Counted from the stretch's first letter, positions 44,224-53,501 are shown. The stretch is 64,000 bases of DNA from Athalassotoga saccharophila (GCF_009936215.1 NZ_AP019551.1:837501-901500); one strand, 5' to 3'. Translations and numbers: made by a program. Notes: generated by a model from the letters alone, not told the origin.

Positions 44224-45159
44224 TCACTCCTTTACAGTTTCCATTTCGGTGTCTAATTTTCCTTCAGATATCTCGACGTAAATATCTTCCAAAGAAGGTT
44301 CGAGAGATTTAAAACTTCTGACTTTTATGTTCATTTTTGTAAGATAATTCATGAATTGATTGAGATCCTCAACCTCTACCTTTGCGTAGCCGTCTTCCTG
44401 CTCGAGAATCTTTATCTTCGGATCGTTAAAAGACAAAGTTTTGTCCGTTTCTATCTCGACGATCTCGGCCTTTTTGAAATGTTTCCTTATCTCATTCAAA
44501 GTGCCCATGGCAACGATCTTTCCCTTTCTCATTATTGCCACCTTGTCAACGTTCATCAATTCAACGTCGTGAAGTACATGGGTCGTATAAACTATGGTCC
44601 TTCCCTCTTCTCTCAGTTGAACTATGAAATCCCTTATGTGTTTTGTCGAGACCGGATCGAGACCGAGCGTTGGTTCATCGAGAAAGATTATCTTTGGATC
44701 CGGAACAAGTGCCCTTGCAAGGTTTATCTTTTGCTTCATACCCGTGCTCATCTTTGATATGAGCATATCTTTAAAGTCCCATATATCGAAAAGTTTCAAG
44801 AACTTCTCAGCCCTATCGTATATCTCTGAATCTTTCATGCCGTATAACCTTCCAAAAAATTTTATATTTTCCATTGCCGTCAGATCGTTGTAAAGAATTA
44901 CCTTTTCGGCGACAAGACCTATATTTTTTCTTACCTCTGTTGGATTTTTCACGACATTGTATCCAGCGACTTCAACGTATCCGCTCGTTGGCACAGCCAA
45001 ATTCGTCAAAATTCTTATAGTCGTACTCTTTCCCGCTCCATTTTGTCCGAGAAGGGCAAACAACTGACCATAACCAACCTCAAAAGAGATATCGTCAACG
45101 GCTTTAACATCTTTGAAATATTTCTTAAGATTTTTTACAACTATTGCTTTATCTTCCAT
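44224..45159 (-). CDS. ABC transporter ATP-binding protein
   Basis: ATPase subunit of 311 residues: Walker A GQNGAGKSTT, signature MSTGMKQKINLARAL, Walker B IIFLDEPTLGLDP, H-loop in VYTTHVLHD, and a C-terminal extension of about 90 residues as in NodI/DrrA-type exporters. The ATG at 45159 is seven bases after GGAGG; an in-frame TTG two codons earlier is too close to it. It overlaps the PadR gene by 11 bases and drives the ABC-2 permease. Confidence 0.94.
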   Translation of the reverse strand: MEDKAIVVKNLKKYFKDVKAVDDISFEVGYGQLFALLGQNGAGKSTTIRILTNLAVPTSGYVEVAGYNVVKNPTEVRKNIGLVAEKVILYNDLTAMENIKFFGRLYGMKDSEIYDRAEKFLKLFDIWDFKDMLISKMSTGMKQKINLARALVPDPKIIFLDEPTLGLDPVSTKHIRDFIVQLREEGRTIVYTTHVLHDVELMNVDKVAIMRKGKIVAMGTLNEIRKHFKKAEIVEIETDKTLSFNDPKIKILEQEDGYAKVEVEDLNQFMNYLTKMNIKVRSFKSLEPSLEDIYVEISEGKLDTEMETVKE

Positions 45160-45616
45160 CTTCAAACCTCCTTAGAATCTCTTCCGATTCAATTATCAAT
45201 TTCAAACTTTCTTTGAGAGAAAAATTTGAATTGAAATTTTTACTCGAAATATCGTAAAGTACGTAAAGCAAATTCTTCACGACTTTTTTCATTTCTTCGG
45301 GCATCGCAGGGTTTTTTTCACCAACAACGATACCAATCTTTTTCATCATCATCTTAAGTGTGTCTGTATTTTCTCTCAACTGATTCACGAACTTTAGACC
45401 CTCTTCTGTGAGTTTGTATATCTTCTTCCTTCCCTCTATTTTCTGATCTATTAAGCCTTTATCTAACAGATCACTCAATTGTGGATAGACAGTTCCTGCA
45501 GATGCCGGAACGCCTTTTGACTTTGCGTATTTTAGAAAATCATATCCCGTTATCTCTTTTTTTTCAGACAAAAAATTCAAAAGCATCATCTTCAACATAG
45601 GATAAGAAGTCTTCAA
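45149..45616 (-). CDS. PadR-family transcriptional regulator
   Basis: Winged-helix regulator of 155 residues. The PadR core is KEITGYDFLKYAKSKGVPAS, AGTVYPQLSDLLDKGLI and GRKKIYKLTEEGLKFV; a helical C-terminal dimerisation region follows. TTG start after GGAGGTAAG. First gene of the exporter operon, with two operator-like palindromes just upstream, so autoregulation and drug-induced relief are likely (family knowledge plus site position). Confidence 0.92.
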   Translation of the reverse strand: MKTSYPMLKMMLLNFLSEKKEITGYDFLKYAKSKGVPASAGTVYPQLSDLLDKGLIDQKIEGRKKIYKLTEEGLKFVNQLRENTDTLKMMMKKIGIVVGEKNPAMPEEMKKVVKNLLYVLYDISSKNFNSNFSLKESLKLIIESEEILRRFEDGR

Positions 45617-45633
45617 AATCTTACCTCCATTTT

Positions 45634-45664
45634 ATATCTAAACAGATATATCTAAATAGATTAT
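45634..45664 (-). promoter_or_regulatory. Tandem operator sites for the PadR regulator
   Basis: Two overlapping inverted repeats with a period of 14 bases: ATATCT-AAAC-AGATAT at 45634-45649 and ATATCT-AAAT-AGATTAT at 45648-45664. They lie 18-48 bases upstream of the PadR start codon, in promoter position. Confidence 0.7.
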
Positions 45665-45980
45665 ATGCCCTTCGATTTAAAATTTTAAGAATTATTCTTT
45701 AACACTCCTTTAAGTCTTGTCTCGTGTTATATTGCCTTCTATTTATTCACGTCTACGCATGTGCGTAAAGCCGTTGGAACACAATGTGAGGGCAGGATGA
45801 CTTGGCCGGTGAATAGTGACGAGTGAAATAAAGGATGAAAGAAAAGTAAAAGACTTTGTTGATTACGGATCGCGCTTTACGCGTCACGAATTTCTCTAAT
45901 CTCTCTTTTTTCTAAGTGCCATCCGCCACATGCTACGATTTCGGCACCTGAATCGATACGGTAAAAATGGTTCAGTATAT
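45665..45980 (+). other. Non-coding intergenic region
   Basis: About 315 bases without a credible gene between two divergent transcripts. It contains short words shared with other gaps of the window: GCATGTGCGTAAAG (45757-45770), TGATTACGGATCGCGCTTTAC (45860-45880) and CCGCCACATGCTACG (near 45928). No RNA gene recognised. Confidence 0.6.
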
Positions 45981-45981
45981 G

Positions 45982-45990
45982 TGATATAAT
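45982..45990 (+). promoter_or_regulatory. Extended -10 promoter of the patatin gene
   Basis: TGATATAAT with TATAAT at 45985-45990, no -35. The start codon at 46000 is only nine bases downstream, so the mRNA leader would be about three bases long. Confidence 0.6.
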
Positions 45991-45999
45991 CTTAAAGAG

Positions 46000-47211
46000 A
46001 TGGTTAAATTGAGGTTGTTTGTCTTTGTTATATTTCTTGCAGGGAGTGCTGTAATGGTCTTTTCTTCTTCATGGGCACTTGTTCTAACGGGCGGAGGGGC
46101 GCGTGGAGCCTACGAAGCAGGCGCTCTTAAGGCTATTGTTCAGTTGAACTTAGATGTAAAGGGTGTCTATGGCACGTCTGTGGGCGCTTTGAACGGCGTC
46201 TTTTACTGTCAGGGAGAGACTGAAAAACTTTACAAAATGTGGCAAGACCTTTCTTATTCCGACGTCATGTCTGTCAAATCAACCTCTACCTCTCCCATAT
46301 ACTTAAGAGTTGCCCGTGAACTTTTGACATTTCATCTTATCGATATAAAGCCTTTGCGTGAGATGGTCGAGGAAAATATCGATGAAGAAAAGATAAGAAA
46401 GAGCGGTATAGACTTTGGACTTGTAACTTACGATCTTTCAAAATTTTCACCGATGGAACTTTACATCTCCCAAATTCCCGAGGGACAACTTGCCGACTAC
46501 GTACTTGCCAGTGCGAATTATCCGGTCTTTCAAAGGCAAAAGATAAATGGCCAGATCTACATAGATGGAGGCGTTTACAACAATGCGCCCGTTGACATGG
46601 CCCTCAAAAAAGGATTCAAAAAGATACTTCTTATCAACGTTTCAGATATACCAATAACTATCCCACCCATACCACCGGATGTTGAACTAAAGGTTATAGA
46701 TCCTTCGGGTGCGCTCGGAACGGCTCTCGATTTCAACCCTTCAGACGAGCAAAGATGGGAGATGATGGGTTATTTAGACACACTTAAGGCCTTTGGCAAA
46801 TTCGTTGGAGACAGATATTACATATATCCTCCGAAATCTCCTATAATTTTGGATGCCCTGCTTTCTATGAATGCGAAGGAACTTTCGAAGGTGGCAGACA
46901 TACTCGGTGTTGATATAAACGGATATTCCCGCGATTTCGCAGTCTATACCGTCATTCTTTCGAAGATATATCAAACGGTTAAGGCCACTTCTTTCGATAC
47001 TTTGAATATAAAGTTGTTAGAAATGGCTGCAAACACTCTCGGAATAGAAAGGCTCGTTCCTTACACCCAGCATGAATTGGTGAAAGCGATTGCCGATAAC
47101 GATCAAAAGATCAAAACGGGCTTTCTTTTCTTTCAAAATAATGAGAATACGATAGTGGAGTTTGTAAGAGAGATTTGCAAGTACATCGTGTCAACGAATA
47201 TGAAATGTTAA
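46000..47211 (+). CDS. Patatin-like phospholipase
   Basis: Serine acyl hydrolase of 403 residues with the Ser-Asp dyad: oxyanion loop LTGGGARGAYEAG, nucleophile Ser60 in YGTSVGALNG and the aspartate in YIDGGVYNNAP. An N-terminal hydrophobic stretch (about 4-24) is a signal peptide or anchor, so it probably acts at the envelope on phospholipids. The patatin domain ends near residue 215; the rest is helical and unassigned. No Shine-Dalgarno site before the ATG; see the promoter entry. Confidence 0.92.
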   Translation: MVKLRLFVFVIFLAGSAVMVFSSSWALVLTGGGARGAYEAGALKAIVQLNLDVKGVYGTSVGALNGVFYCQGETEKLYKMWQDLSYSDVMSVKSTSTSPIYLRVARELLTFHLIDIKPLREMVEENIDEEKIRKSGIDFGLVTYDLSKFSPMELYISQIPEGQLADYVLASANYPVFQRQKINGQIYIDGGVYNNAPVDMALKKGFKKILLINVSDIPITIPPIPPDVELKVIDPSGALGTALDFNPSDEQRWEMMGYLDTLKAFGKFVGDRYYIYPPKSPIILDALLSMNAKELSKVADILGVDINGYSRDFAVYTVILSKIYQTVKATSFDTLNIKLLEMAANTLGIERLVPYTQHELVKAIADNDQKIKTGFLFFQNNENTIVEFVREICKYIVSTNMKC

Positions 47212-47226
47212 AGGAGAGCGATGCGG

Positions 47227-47769
47227 ATGAAAATATACATGGGTTCCATCCTCTCGTCTACTGAGTTCACCAAATTCGATCTGGGTATAACCTTTGGTAC
47301 CGAGGTTTCCTCTTTTGGAAAATGGATTCGATCGACAGATGGCGGGATCCTTTTTGAAGATTCGGGATTTGGAATTTACCAGAGAAAGTGGAGAATACCA
47401 ATAACCCTCGATGAGATCGTGTTTCAGACTGATTTAAGAATCGCAACCCTTTACAATGAAGAATTGAGAATGCGAGATTTGCTTTTGAAAATCCCGAGCC
47501 TTAAGATAGATCTTGTGGTTGGATATTTGAGAAATCAAAATTACAATCCTTACGAGTTGATAGCAAGCGGATGGGGATGCGCTCAAACTACTGGAATTCC
47601 AACGATTCTCGTGAATGTGGCCGGAGAAAATGTTAATTACTCTTTCTTTACGAAGATGAATGAATTCAACGATGGCATGATAGTACTTTCGGACAGATAC
47701 ACGATGATAAACTTCCAATTTGAAAAGAAAGAGTATACCCAAAACAACAAAGAGGCTCAAGAGAAATGA
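47227..47769 (+). CDS. Hypothetical protein
   Basis: A 180-residue soluble protein that I do not recognise. No signal peptide, membrane segment or catalytic motif is evident; predicted alternating beta and loop structure with several aromatic residues (FGKWIRSTDGG, ELIASGWGCAQTTG). The ATG at 47227 is eight bases after AAGGAGAG; an ATG six bases earlier is too close to it. Overlaps the nitrilase-like gene by four bases, and follows patatin by 15, so the three are one unit. It contains an NVAGENVNYSFF segment that could be read as a nitrilase fragment, but I cannot support this. Confidence 0.55.
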   Translation: MKIYMGSILSSTEFTKFDLGITFGTEVSSFGKWIRSTDGGILFEDSGFGIYQRKWRIPITLDEIVFQTDLRIATLYNEELRMRDLLLKIPSLKIDLVVGYLRNQNYNPYELIASGWGCAQTTGIPTILVNVAGENVNYSFFTKMNEFNDGMIVLSDRYTMINFQFEKKEYTQNNKEAQEK

Positions 47770-48545
47770 AATTTTTCAATCTTCTCAATTTTTTCTTCAA
47801 AAGAAAGGTGAATTCATTCGTGGATAATCAGTCTTTTCAGGATACCGCCTCCGATTATTTCGGGGTGATCCAATTTCAGCACCAAAACTTTAAAAGTTGG
47901 AAGGAATTTCATGCGAAGATACTTTCAAATGTCAAAAGCGCAAAAGGGCAAGGAGCGAAGTTCATTCTCTTCCCAGCCGGCATGAATATAGAACTTTACA
48001 CGAGCGATGAAGGTACGCTCTCCGATGGTCAAATATCGAAGGCGGCCGATGAAGTTTTAAAGATCTTTTGTGCCGTTGCATCTTCTGAGAATGTTTACAT
48101 AGCATACGCCGATCTTGTAAGGGGACAAAGAGTCTTTCACATGATAGGAAATACCGGTAAGGAGATGAAGGGAAAGATCTTCGAAATTTACGGATCGATT
48201 GTATCTTTCATGGATGAGGATATTCCAGATGACGTGAAAGTCGTTCTTAACCCTTTACTTCTCAAAAAATGGACGGGAGATTATGAATCATTTGGCCATG
48301 CATGGCTTTTTTCACAGCAGAAGTACGTTTATTCTCTCGAAAGTTATATCGTTGGAGATCATTTCATAGGCCAGAGCGGGATTTATTCGCCCATTGAAGC
48401 GACCGAGTCGATGAGCGGTATAATAAAACAGGCGCAAAGCAAAATTTTAGAAGAGATTCTTGTCTCCCATCTTGACTTTAACCTTATAGATGAGATAAGA
48501 ATGAAGAAAGATTTGAAATCCTATGCGAGATTGCTGAACAAATAA
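47766..48545 (+). CDS. Catalytically dead nitrilase-superfamily (C-N hydrolase) protein
   Basis: A 259-residue protein with the fold pattern of carbon-nitrogen hydrolases: GVIQFQHQNFKSWKEF, AKFILFPAGMN, SGIYSPIEATESM and a final SHLDFNLIDEIR. But the catalytic glutamate position reads Ala71 (FPAG instead of FPEG), the region where the nucleophile cysteine should sit (VVLNPLLLKKWTGDYE) has none, and the lysine is not evident. It therefore looks like a pseudo-enzyme kept as a binding or regulatory partner, perhaps of the neighbouring patatin. Confidence 0.7.
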   Translation: MKFFNLLNFFFKRKVNSFVDNQSFQDTASDYFGVIQFQHQNFKSWKEFHAKILSNVKSAKGQGAKFILFPAGMNIELYTSDEGTLSDGQISKAADEVLKIFCAVASSENVYIAYADLVRGQRVFHMIGNTGKEMKGKIFEIYGSIVSFMDEDIPDDVKVVLNPLLLKKWTGDYESFGHAWLFSQQKYVYSLESYIVGDHFIGQSGIYSPIEATESMSGIIKQAQSKILEEILVSHLDFNLIDEIRMKKDLKSYARLLNK

Positions 48546-48561
48546 ACGGAGGTGTTTTTGG

Positions 48562-50478
48562 ATGAAGAAAAGATTTTCTTACGAAAAACTACCCGAAGAG
48601 GAAATAAAAAGACTCAAAGAACTTGGAAGGCGCTGCAGGGGCGATATCATAAAGATGACGACTGTCGCCGATTCTGGCCACCCGGGAGGTTCGATGAGTT
48701 CGATAGACATATACCTTACTGTCTTTTCGAATGCGAATATAGATCCTAAGGATCCATGGAATTCATCGAGGGACAGAATAATCGTAAGTCATGGCCACAC
48801 ATCGCCAGGTGTTTACGCGACGCTTGGAGAACTCGGATTTTTCAAAGTAGAAGATGCGATAGCGGGCTTTAGATATTACGATTCTCCATTTGAGGGACAC
48901 ATAACGCGCGGTATACCAGGCGTTGAATGGACGACGGGAAATCTCGGTCAGGGATTGAGCGCGGCATGTGGAATGGCACTTGCGGCAAAGATTCAGGGGC
49001 TCGATTACCATGTTTTCGCCTTGATGAGCGATGCCGAACAGGCAAAGGGACAGGTTGCAGAGGCAAGAAGGTTCGCCAAAAAATTCGGCCTTTCGAATGT
49101 AACTGTCGTCATAGATTACAATGATGCCCAAATAAGCGGCCATGCAAGAAATGTAATGTTCGTTGATATAAAGGCAGGTTATGAGTCTGACGGATGGAGG
49201 ACGATAGAGGTAGACGGCCACGACTACGTCCAACTTTACGATGCGATAAAGTACGCGATAGAGAATCAGGATAAACCCACGGCCATAATAGCAAGAACGA
49301 TTATGGGTAAGGGCGTTTCGTTCATGGAGGATGATGTCGCCTACCACGGCAAGGCCCTTTCTTTGGAAGAGGCAGATAAGGCCTTAAAAGAACTTGGCAT
49401 TGAAAATGACATACAAAAGTATTTGGAGAGACGAAAGAGTTTCTCGATGCCGCACTTTGAAATAAAGCCATACGAGGTAAGGGTAGAGGTCGGGAAAGCC
49501 CGTTTTTACAAAGCAGATCAGCAAGTTGCGAATCGTGATGCCTTTGGCCATGCGCTTGCGGACATAGCGGTCGAAAATGCAAAATCAAATGGGACGCCAA
49601 TTGCCGTCATAGATTGCGATCTTAAGCCTTCCACAAAGACAGATCTATTCGAGAGAGTAAGTCCGGATCTTTTCTTTCAGGCAGGAGTTCAGGAACATAA
49701 CGCCGCGACAGTTGCCGGGGCACTTTCGAGCCAAGGAGTTGTCACGTTCTTTGCCGATTTTGGAGTCTTTGGAATAGATGAGACGTACAATCAGCAAAGG
49801 CTAAACGATATAAACCACACCAATTTAAAACTCGTTGTTACCCACGTGGGAACCGATGTAGGCGAAGACGGAAAGACCCATCATTGTATCGATTACATAG
49901 GGGCACTCAGAAATATATACAATTTCAAACTCATAGTTCCCCAGGATGGGAATCAAACAGACAGGGCCGTCAGATTTATGGCCAGATCATGGGGAAATTA
50001 CGCGCTTGCGGTGGGGAGGTCAAAAATTCCAGTCATAACAAAAGAGGATGGCAATGTATTCTTCGATGAGAATTACAAATTCGTCTACGGTGAGTGCGAT
50101 CTTTTCAGAAAAGGAGAAAAAGTTACGATCTTCTCGACGGGTCAGACCTCTCACATAGCAGTGAAGGCCGCAGACGAACTTTTGAAGGAAGGCATAAAGG
50201 TTACAGTCATAGGAGTTCCAACTCCGTTTGAACTGCCAAAATGGATAGGAGAGTACATCTCTTCGAAATACGTCATAACATTTGAAGACCACAACGCAAA
50301 TACCGGATTGGGAAGCATTATACCTCAATTCGCAGTTGAGAATGGAGTCTATCCAAAGAAGTTCGTAAAGTTAGGTCTTTTAGACTACACGAGATCTGGT
50401 GCTGTCAAGGATCTTTACAGAATAGAAGGTCTTGATGCCGAATCTCTTAAGAAAAAGGTGAGGGAGATAGTAAAGTGA
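48562..50478 (+). CDS. tkt: Transketolase
   Basis: Thiamine-diphosphate enzyme of 638 residues of the pentose phosphate pathway. N-terminal DSGHPGGSMSSIDIY, SHGHTSPGVYATL and TTGNLGQGLSAACGMALA are standard; the pyrimidine domain has QEHNAATVAGALS and FADFGVFG. The ThDP motif normally GDGE reads SDAEQAKGQV, followed 25 residues on by the asparagine of VIDYNDAQISG, a variant of the motif. The last part is the C-terminal transketolase domain (TIFSTGQTSHIAVKAADELL). ATG at 48562 follows GGAGGTG. Confidence 0.92.
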   Translation: MKKRFSYEKLPEEEIKRLKELGRRCRGDIIKMTTVADSGHPGGSMSSIDIYLTVFSNANIDPKDPWNSSRDRIIVSHGHTSPGVYATLGELGFFKVEDAIAGFRYYDSPFEGHITRGIPGVEWTTGNLGQGLSAACGMALAAKIQGLDYHVFALMSDAEQAKGQVAEARRFAKKFGLSNVTVVIDYNDAQISGHARNVMFVDIKAGYESDGWRTIEVDGHDYVQLYDAIKYAIENQDKPTAIIARTIMGKGVSFMEDDVAYHGKALSLEEADKALKELGIENDIQKYLERRKSFSMPHFEIKPYEVRVEVGKARFYKADQQVANRDAFGHALADIAVENAKSNGTPIAVIDCDLKPSTKTDLFERVSPDLFFQAGVQEHNAATVAGALSSQGVVTFFADFGVFGIDETYNQQRLNDINHTNLKLVVTHVGTDVGEDGKTHHCIDYIGALRNIYNFKLIVPQDGNQTDRAVRFMARSWGNYALAVGRSKIPVITKEDGNVFFDENYKFVYGECDLFRKGEKVTIFSTGQTSHIAVKAADELLKEGIKVTVIGVPTPFELPKWIGEYISSKYVITFEDHNANTGLGSIIPQFAVENGVYPKKFVKLGLLDYTRSGAVKDLYRIEGLDAESLKKKVREIVK

Positions 50479-51014
50479 AAATTTTGCTTCACATCTGCTG
50501 CGCGCCGGACGCGACAACGGCTTACAAAAGGCTTTCCGAATCAAATGAAGTTGTGGGATATTTTTTCAATCCCAACGTTCAACCCGAGGAAGAATACCTA
50601 AGGCGGCGCGCCGCCCTTGAAAAACTCGCCAAGATATGGAATTTCGATGTTATATATCCCGAATATGATCCTCAAAGATGGTTTAAAAGCGTCAAAGGTC
50701 TTGAAGATCTTCCGGAAGGATCTAAAAGATGTCAGGCATGTATCGCGATGAGGTTAAGACAGAGCGCTATCTTTGCGAAGGAGAATGGTTTTGATGCCTT
50801 TGCGACATCTCTTACCACAAGTCCCCATAAGGACGTGAAATTCATAAATGAGATCGGAATTAAACTTTCACAAAAGGTAGGGATTGGGTATATTCCGAGT
50901 GTTTTCAGAAAACAAAATGGTTTTTTAGAAAGCGTCAATTACTGCAAAGAACTCGGGATTTACAGGCAAAATTACTGTGGATGCGTTTTTAGCCTTCCGA
51001 AGGTTTTGATATAA
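50475..51014 (+). CDS. queH: Epoxyqueuosine reductase QueH
   Basis: Non-B12 epoxyqueuosine reductase (DUF208) of 179 residues performing the last step of queuosine synthesis in tRNA. Cysteine ligands for the iron-sulfur cluster and metal site are LLHICCAPD, RCQACIAMRL and YRQNYCGC. It uses no cobalamin, unlike QueG, although the organism has B12 salvage. Starts inside the last codons of transketolase (GTG, four-base overlap). Confidence 0.93.
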   Translation: MKILLHICCAPDATTAYKRLSESNEVVGYFFNPNVQPEEEYLRRRAALEKLAKIWNFDVIYPEYDPQRWFKSVKGLEDLPEGSKRCQACIAMRLRQSAIFAKENGFDAFATSLTTSPHKDVKFINEIGIKLSQKVGIGYIPSVFRKQNGFLESVNYCKELGIYRQNYCGCVFSLPKVLI

Positions 51015-51015
51015 G

Positions 51016-51927
51016 ATGGAGATCTGGAGCGATATAGGCGAGAAGTTGATCGATCTCTTCAACGGGGACGTTGTATGTACGGATCGAGAAGGGGTGCCGA
51101 AGTTTTCGACCGTCGAAATTTCAAAAGACCTTTCGGATGCCATTTCTATCGCGTTAAAGACAGGTATAAGAACGAGTATTTTTTACAACCAGCGCCACAC
51201 ACTTGTGGTACCGGTGAATTTCATAAATTTAAAAGGTGCAATAGCGCTTATTGGCTACGAGTTTTCCGAAGAAAGTCTTGAAGTATTCGTCCAACACATA
51301 CTCGAAGAGATTCTGAAGAATTCCGATGAAGAATTTGAAGAGAGTGTCCCCCAAGAGATAGTCAACGGCTTTAAAGATGTCGTAAGGCCTGTCTTGTGCG
51401 CCGTAAGTTCAAACCTTCCCTCTATTCAGTTAAGGGCCGAGATGGCAAGAAGGGGAGGAAAATTCTTAAAGCGCCTTGAATCTGGAGAGGAGTTCTTCAT
51501 TTTCGATGAAAAAAAGATAAATGATCTTCCAGCAGGTTGTAGGGCCGGTATTTCATTTGATCCATCTCCAGATGTCGCATACAAGCAGGCGATGATGGCC
51601 CTTTATTACGGATCGGATCCTTCTGGAATTTCAGTTTATGCGGATATATCGGCCTCCTTTTTGATCTCCGAAATGCTCAAGAAGAAAAAGAATATACTTG
51701 AAAAATTGGCAAAGTATCCAGAACTTATAGAAACATTGAAGATCTTTTTCGAAAATGACGCGAGCCCCGTAAAGACTGCGAAGGTTATGAAGATACACAG
51801 GAACACGATCCTTAACAGGCTTAACAGGGTAAGAGATATAACATACCTCGATCCAAAAAATTTCAAAGATGGTGTTATACTTTATTTGATTCTTGCCGAT
51901 TCGGAGGGAAAATACCTTGAGCAATGA
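51016..51927 (+). CDS. PucR/CdaR-type transcriptional regulator
   Basis: A 303-residue protein whose C-terminus (about 240-300) is the PucR-type helix-turn-helix: ETLKIFFENDASPVKTAKVM followed by KIHRNTILNRLNRVRDITYL. The N-terminal part (1-100) could be a small sensory domain resembling the CdaR/sugar-diacid N-terminus, and the middle matches the GGDEF-like region of CdaR regulators in length. The inducer is unknown. No operator could be picked out. Between queH and an anti-sigma-like gene. Confidence 0.8.
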   Translation: MEIWSDIGEKLIDLFNGDVVCTDREGVPKFSTVEISKDLSDAISIALKTGIRTSIFYNQRHTLVVPVNFINLKGAIALIGYEFSEESLEVFVQHILEEILKNSDEEFEESVPQEIVNGFKDVVRPVLCAVSSNLPSIQLRAEMARRGGKFLKRLESGEEFFIFDEKKINDLPAGCRAGISFDPSPDVAYKQAMMALYYGSDPSGISVYADISASFLISEMLKKKKNILEKLAKYPELIETLKIFFENDASPVKTAKVMKIHRNTILNRLNRVRDITYLDPKNFKDGVILYLILADSEGKYLEQ

Positions 51928-52327
51928 TAAAATCTTTTTGACACTGCCTTCGAAGTTGTGGTCTGCTTCCATTGTCAGACATGTGGCGCGTGATTTCTTG
52001 ATTTTGAGCGGGAAGGCAGATTGTGCAATGATAGATGACATAGAGGTTGCGATAGGAGAGGCTATCGCCAACGTTGTGAATCATACTTATCAAAGGGACG
52101 AGACGAAGATAATATCCGTATACATGAAGATAGAGGATGGTTTTTTCGAGATAGGCATAAGAGACTTTGGACCGAAAAATGTTATAGATTTCGAAAATTA
52201 TTCACCGCCTCCTCCGATGAGCGAGAGTGGACGGGGCGTTGGTTTGATAAATTCTCTCGTGGACGAGGTTAAATACGAAGAGACCTGCAGGGGAAACCTT
52301 CTTGTTCTCAGGAGGAAGATCGCGTGA
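51917..52327 (+). CDS. RsbW-like serine kinase / anti-sigma ATP-binding protein
   Basis: Small GHKL ATPase of 136 residues with the N box VAIGEAIANVVNHTY and G1/G2 boxes GIRDFGPKN and GRGVGLINSLVDEV, the HATPase_c_2 form found in RsbW and SpoIIAB. Such proteins bind and inhibit a sigma factor or phosphorylate an antagonist. No STAS antagonist or sigma gene is nearby. The TTG at 51917 is eight bases after GGAGGG and overlaps the previous gene by 11 bases. Confidence 0.88.
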   Translation: MSNDKIFLTLPSKLWSASIVRHVARDFLILSGKADCAMIDDIEVAIGEAIANVVNHTYQRDETKIISVYMKIEDGFFEIGIRDFGPKNVIDFENYSPPPPMSESGRGVGLINSLVDEVKYEETCRGNLLVLRRKIA

Positions 52328-53501
52328 TTCATGTCGTAGGGGGCGGTCTTGCGGGAAGCGAAGCGGCCTACCAAATAGCGCAGGCGGGGTACGATGTTAC
52401 AATCCATGAAATGAGGCCTTACGTTATGACTGGAGTCCACCGCACGGATAAAATGGCCGAACTCGTTTGCTCCAACTCTTTGAAATCAGTCGATCTTAAA
52501 AATGCCTCGGGCCTTTTGAAAAAAGAACTCAGGGATCTTGGATCATTCGTCTTAGATGTGGCCTACCGCCATGCCATCCCGGGAGGGAAGGCACTTGTAG
52601 TTGACAGGGAATCCTTTTCAGACGAGATAACATCGATTCTTAAATCCCACCCAAGAATAAAAATAGTAAGAGAAGAAATAACCAAAATACCCGATAACGA
52701 TATATGGATAATCGCAACAGGTCCTGCAACCTCAGACAGACTTTATGAATGGATCCTCTCGACATTCGGGGGTGGCGCCTACTTTTTCGATGCCGTCGCT
52801 CCGGTAATAGATGCCAATACAATAGACATGTCGAAGATTTTTTTTGGAAATAGATACGATGATGGGAAAGACTACATAAATTGTCCGATGAACAAAGAAG
52901 AATACCTTAGATTTCACGAGGCACTCGTTAAGGCAGAGGTCTTGCCGGTAGAGGAATTTGACAAAAAACTGCTTTTTTCAAGGTGTCAGCCCATCGAAGA
53001 GATAGCGAAATCCGGAGTCGATGCTATGAGATATGGCCCTTTAAGGCCCGTAGGACTTGGAAATTTTTATGCCGTCGTACAGTTAAGACGTGACAATTAC
53101 GCCGGCACACTTTTTAACATCGTGGGCTTCCAGACAAGATTGAAATGGCCCGAACAGGATAGAGTCTTTAGAATGATCCCGGGCCTTGAAAATGCTAAAA
53201 TCGTAAGGTATGGAGTTATGCACGCGAATGTTTACATCGAGCCATACCGTCTGACAGACGAATTCTTCAGGGCAAAAGGAAGGAATATATTTTTTGCCGG
53301 ACAGATAACTGGCGTTGAAGGGTACGTCGAATCGATAGCGACAGGACTTTACGTCGGAAGAAATGTTGTGAGAATGATCGAGGGACGTGAATTGGAGAAA
53401 TTTCCGATAAATACGATGATAGGTGCTTTGATAGATTACGTTACAAAAACGCCAAAATTGCAGCCAATGTACGCCAATTTCGGAATATTAAGGAGGAATT
53501 C

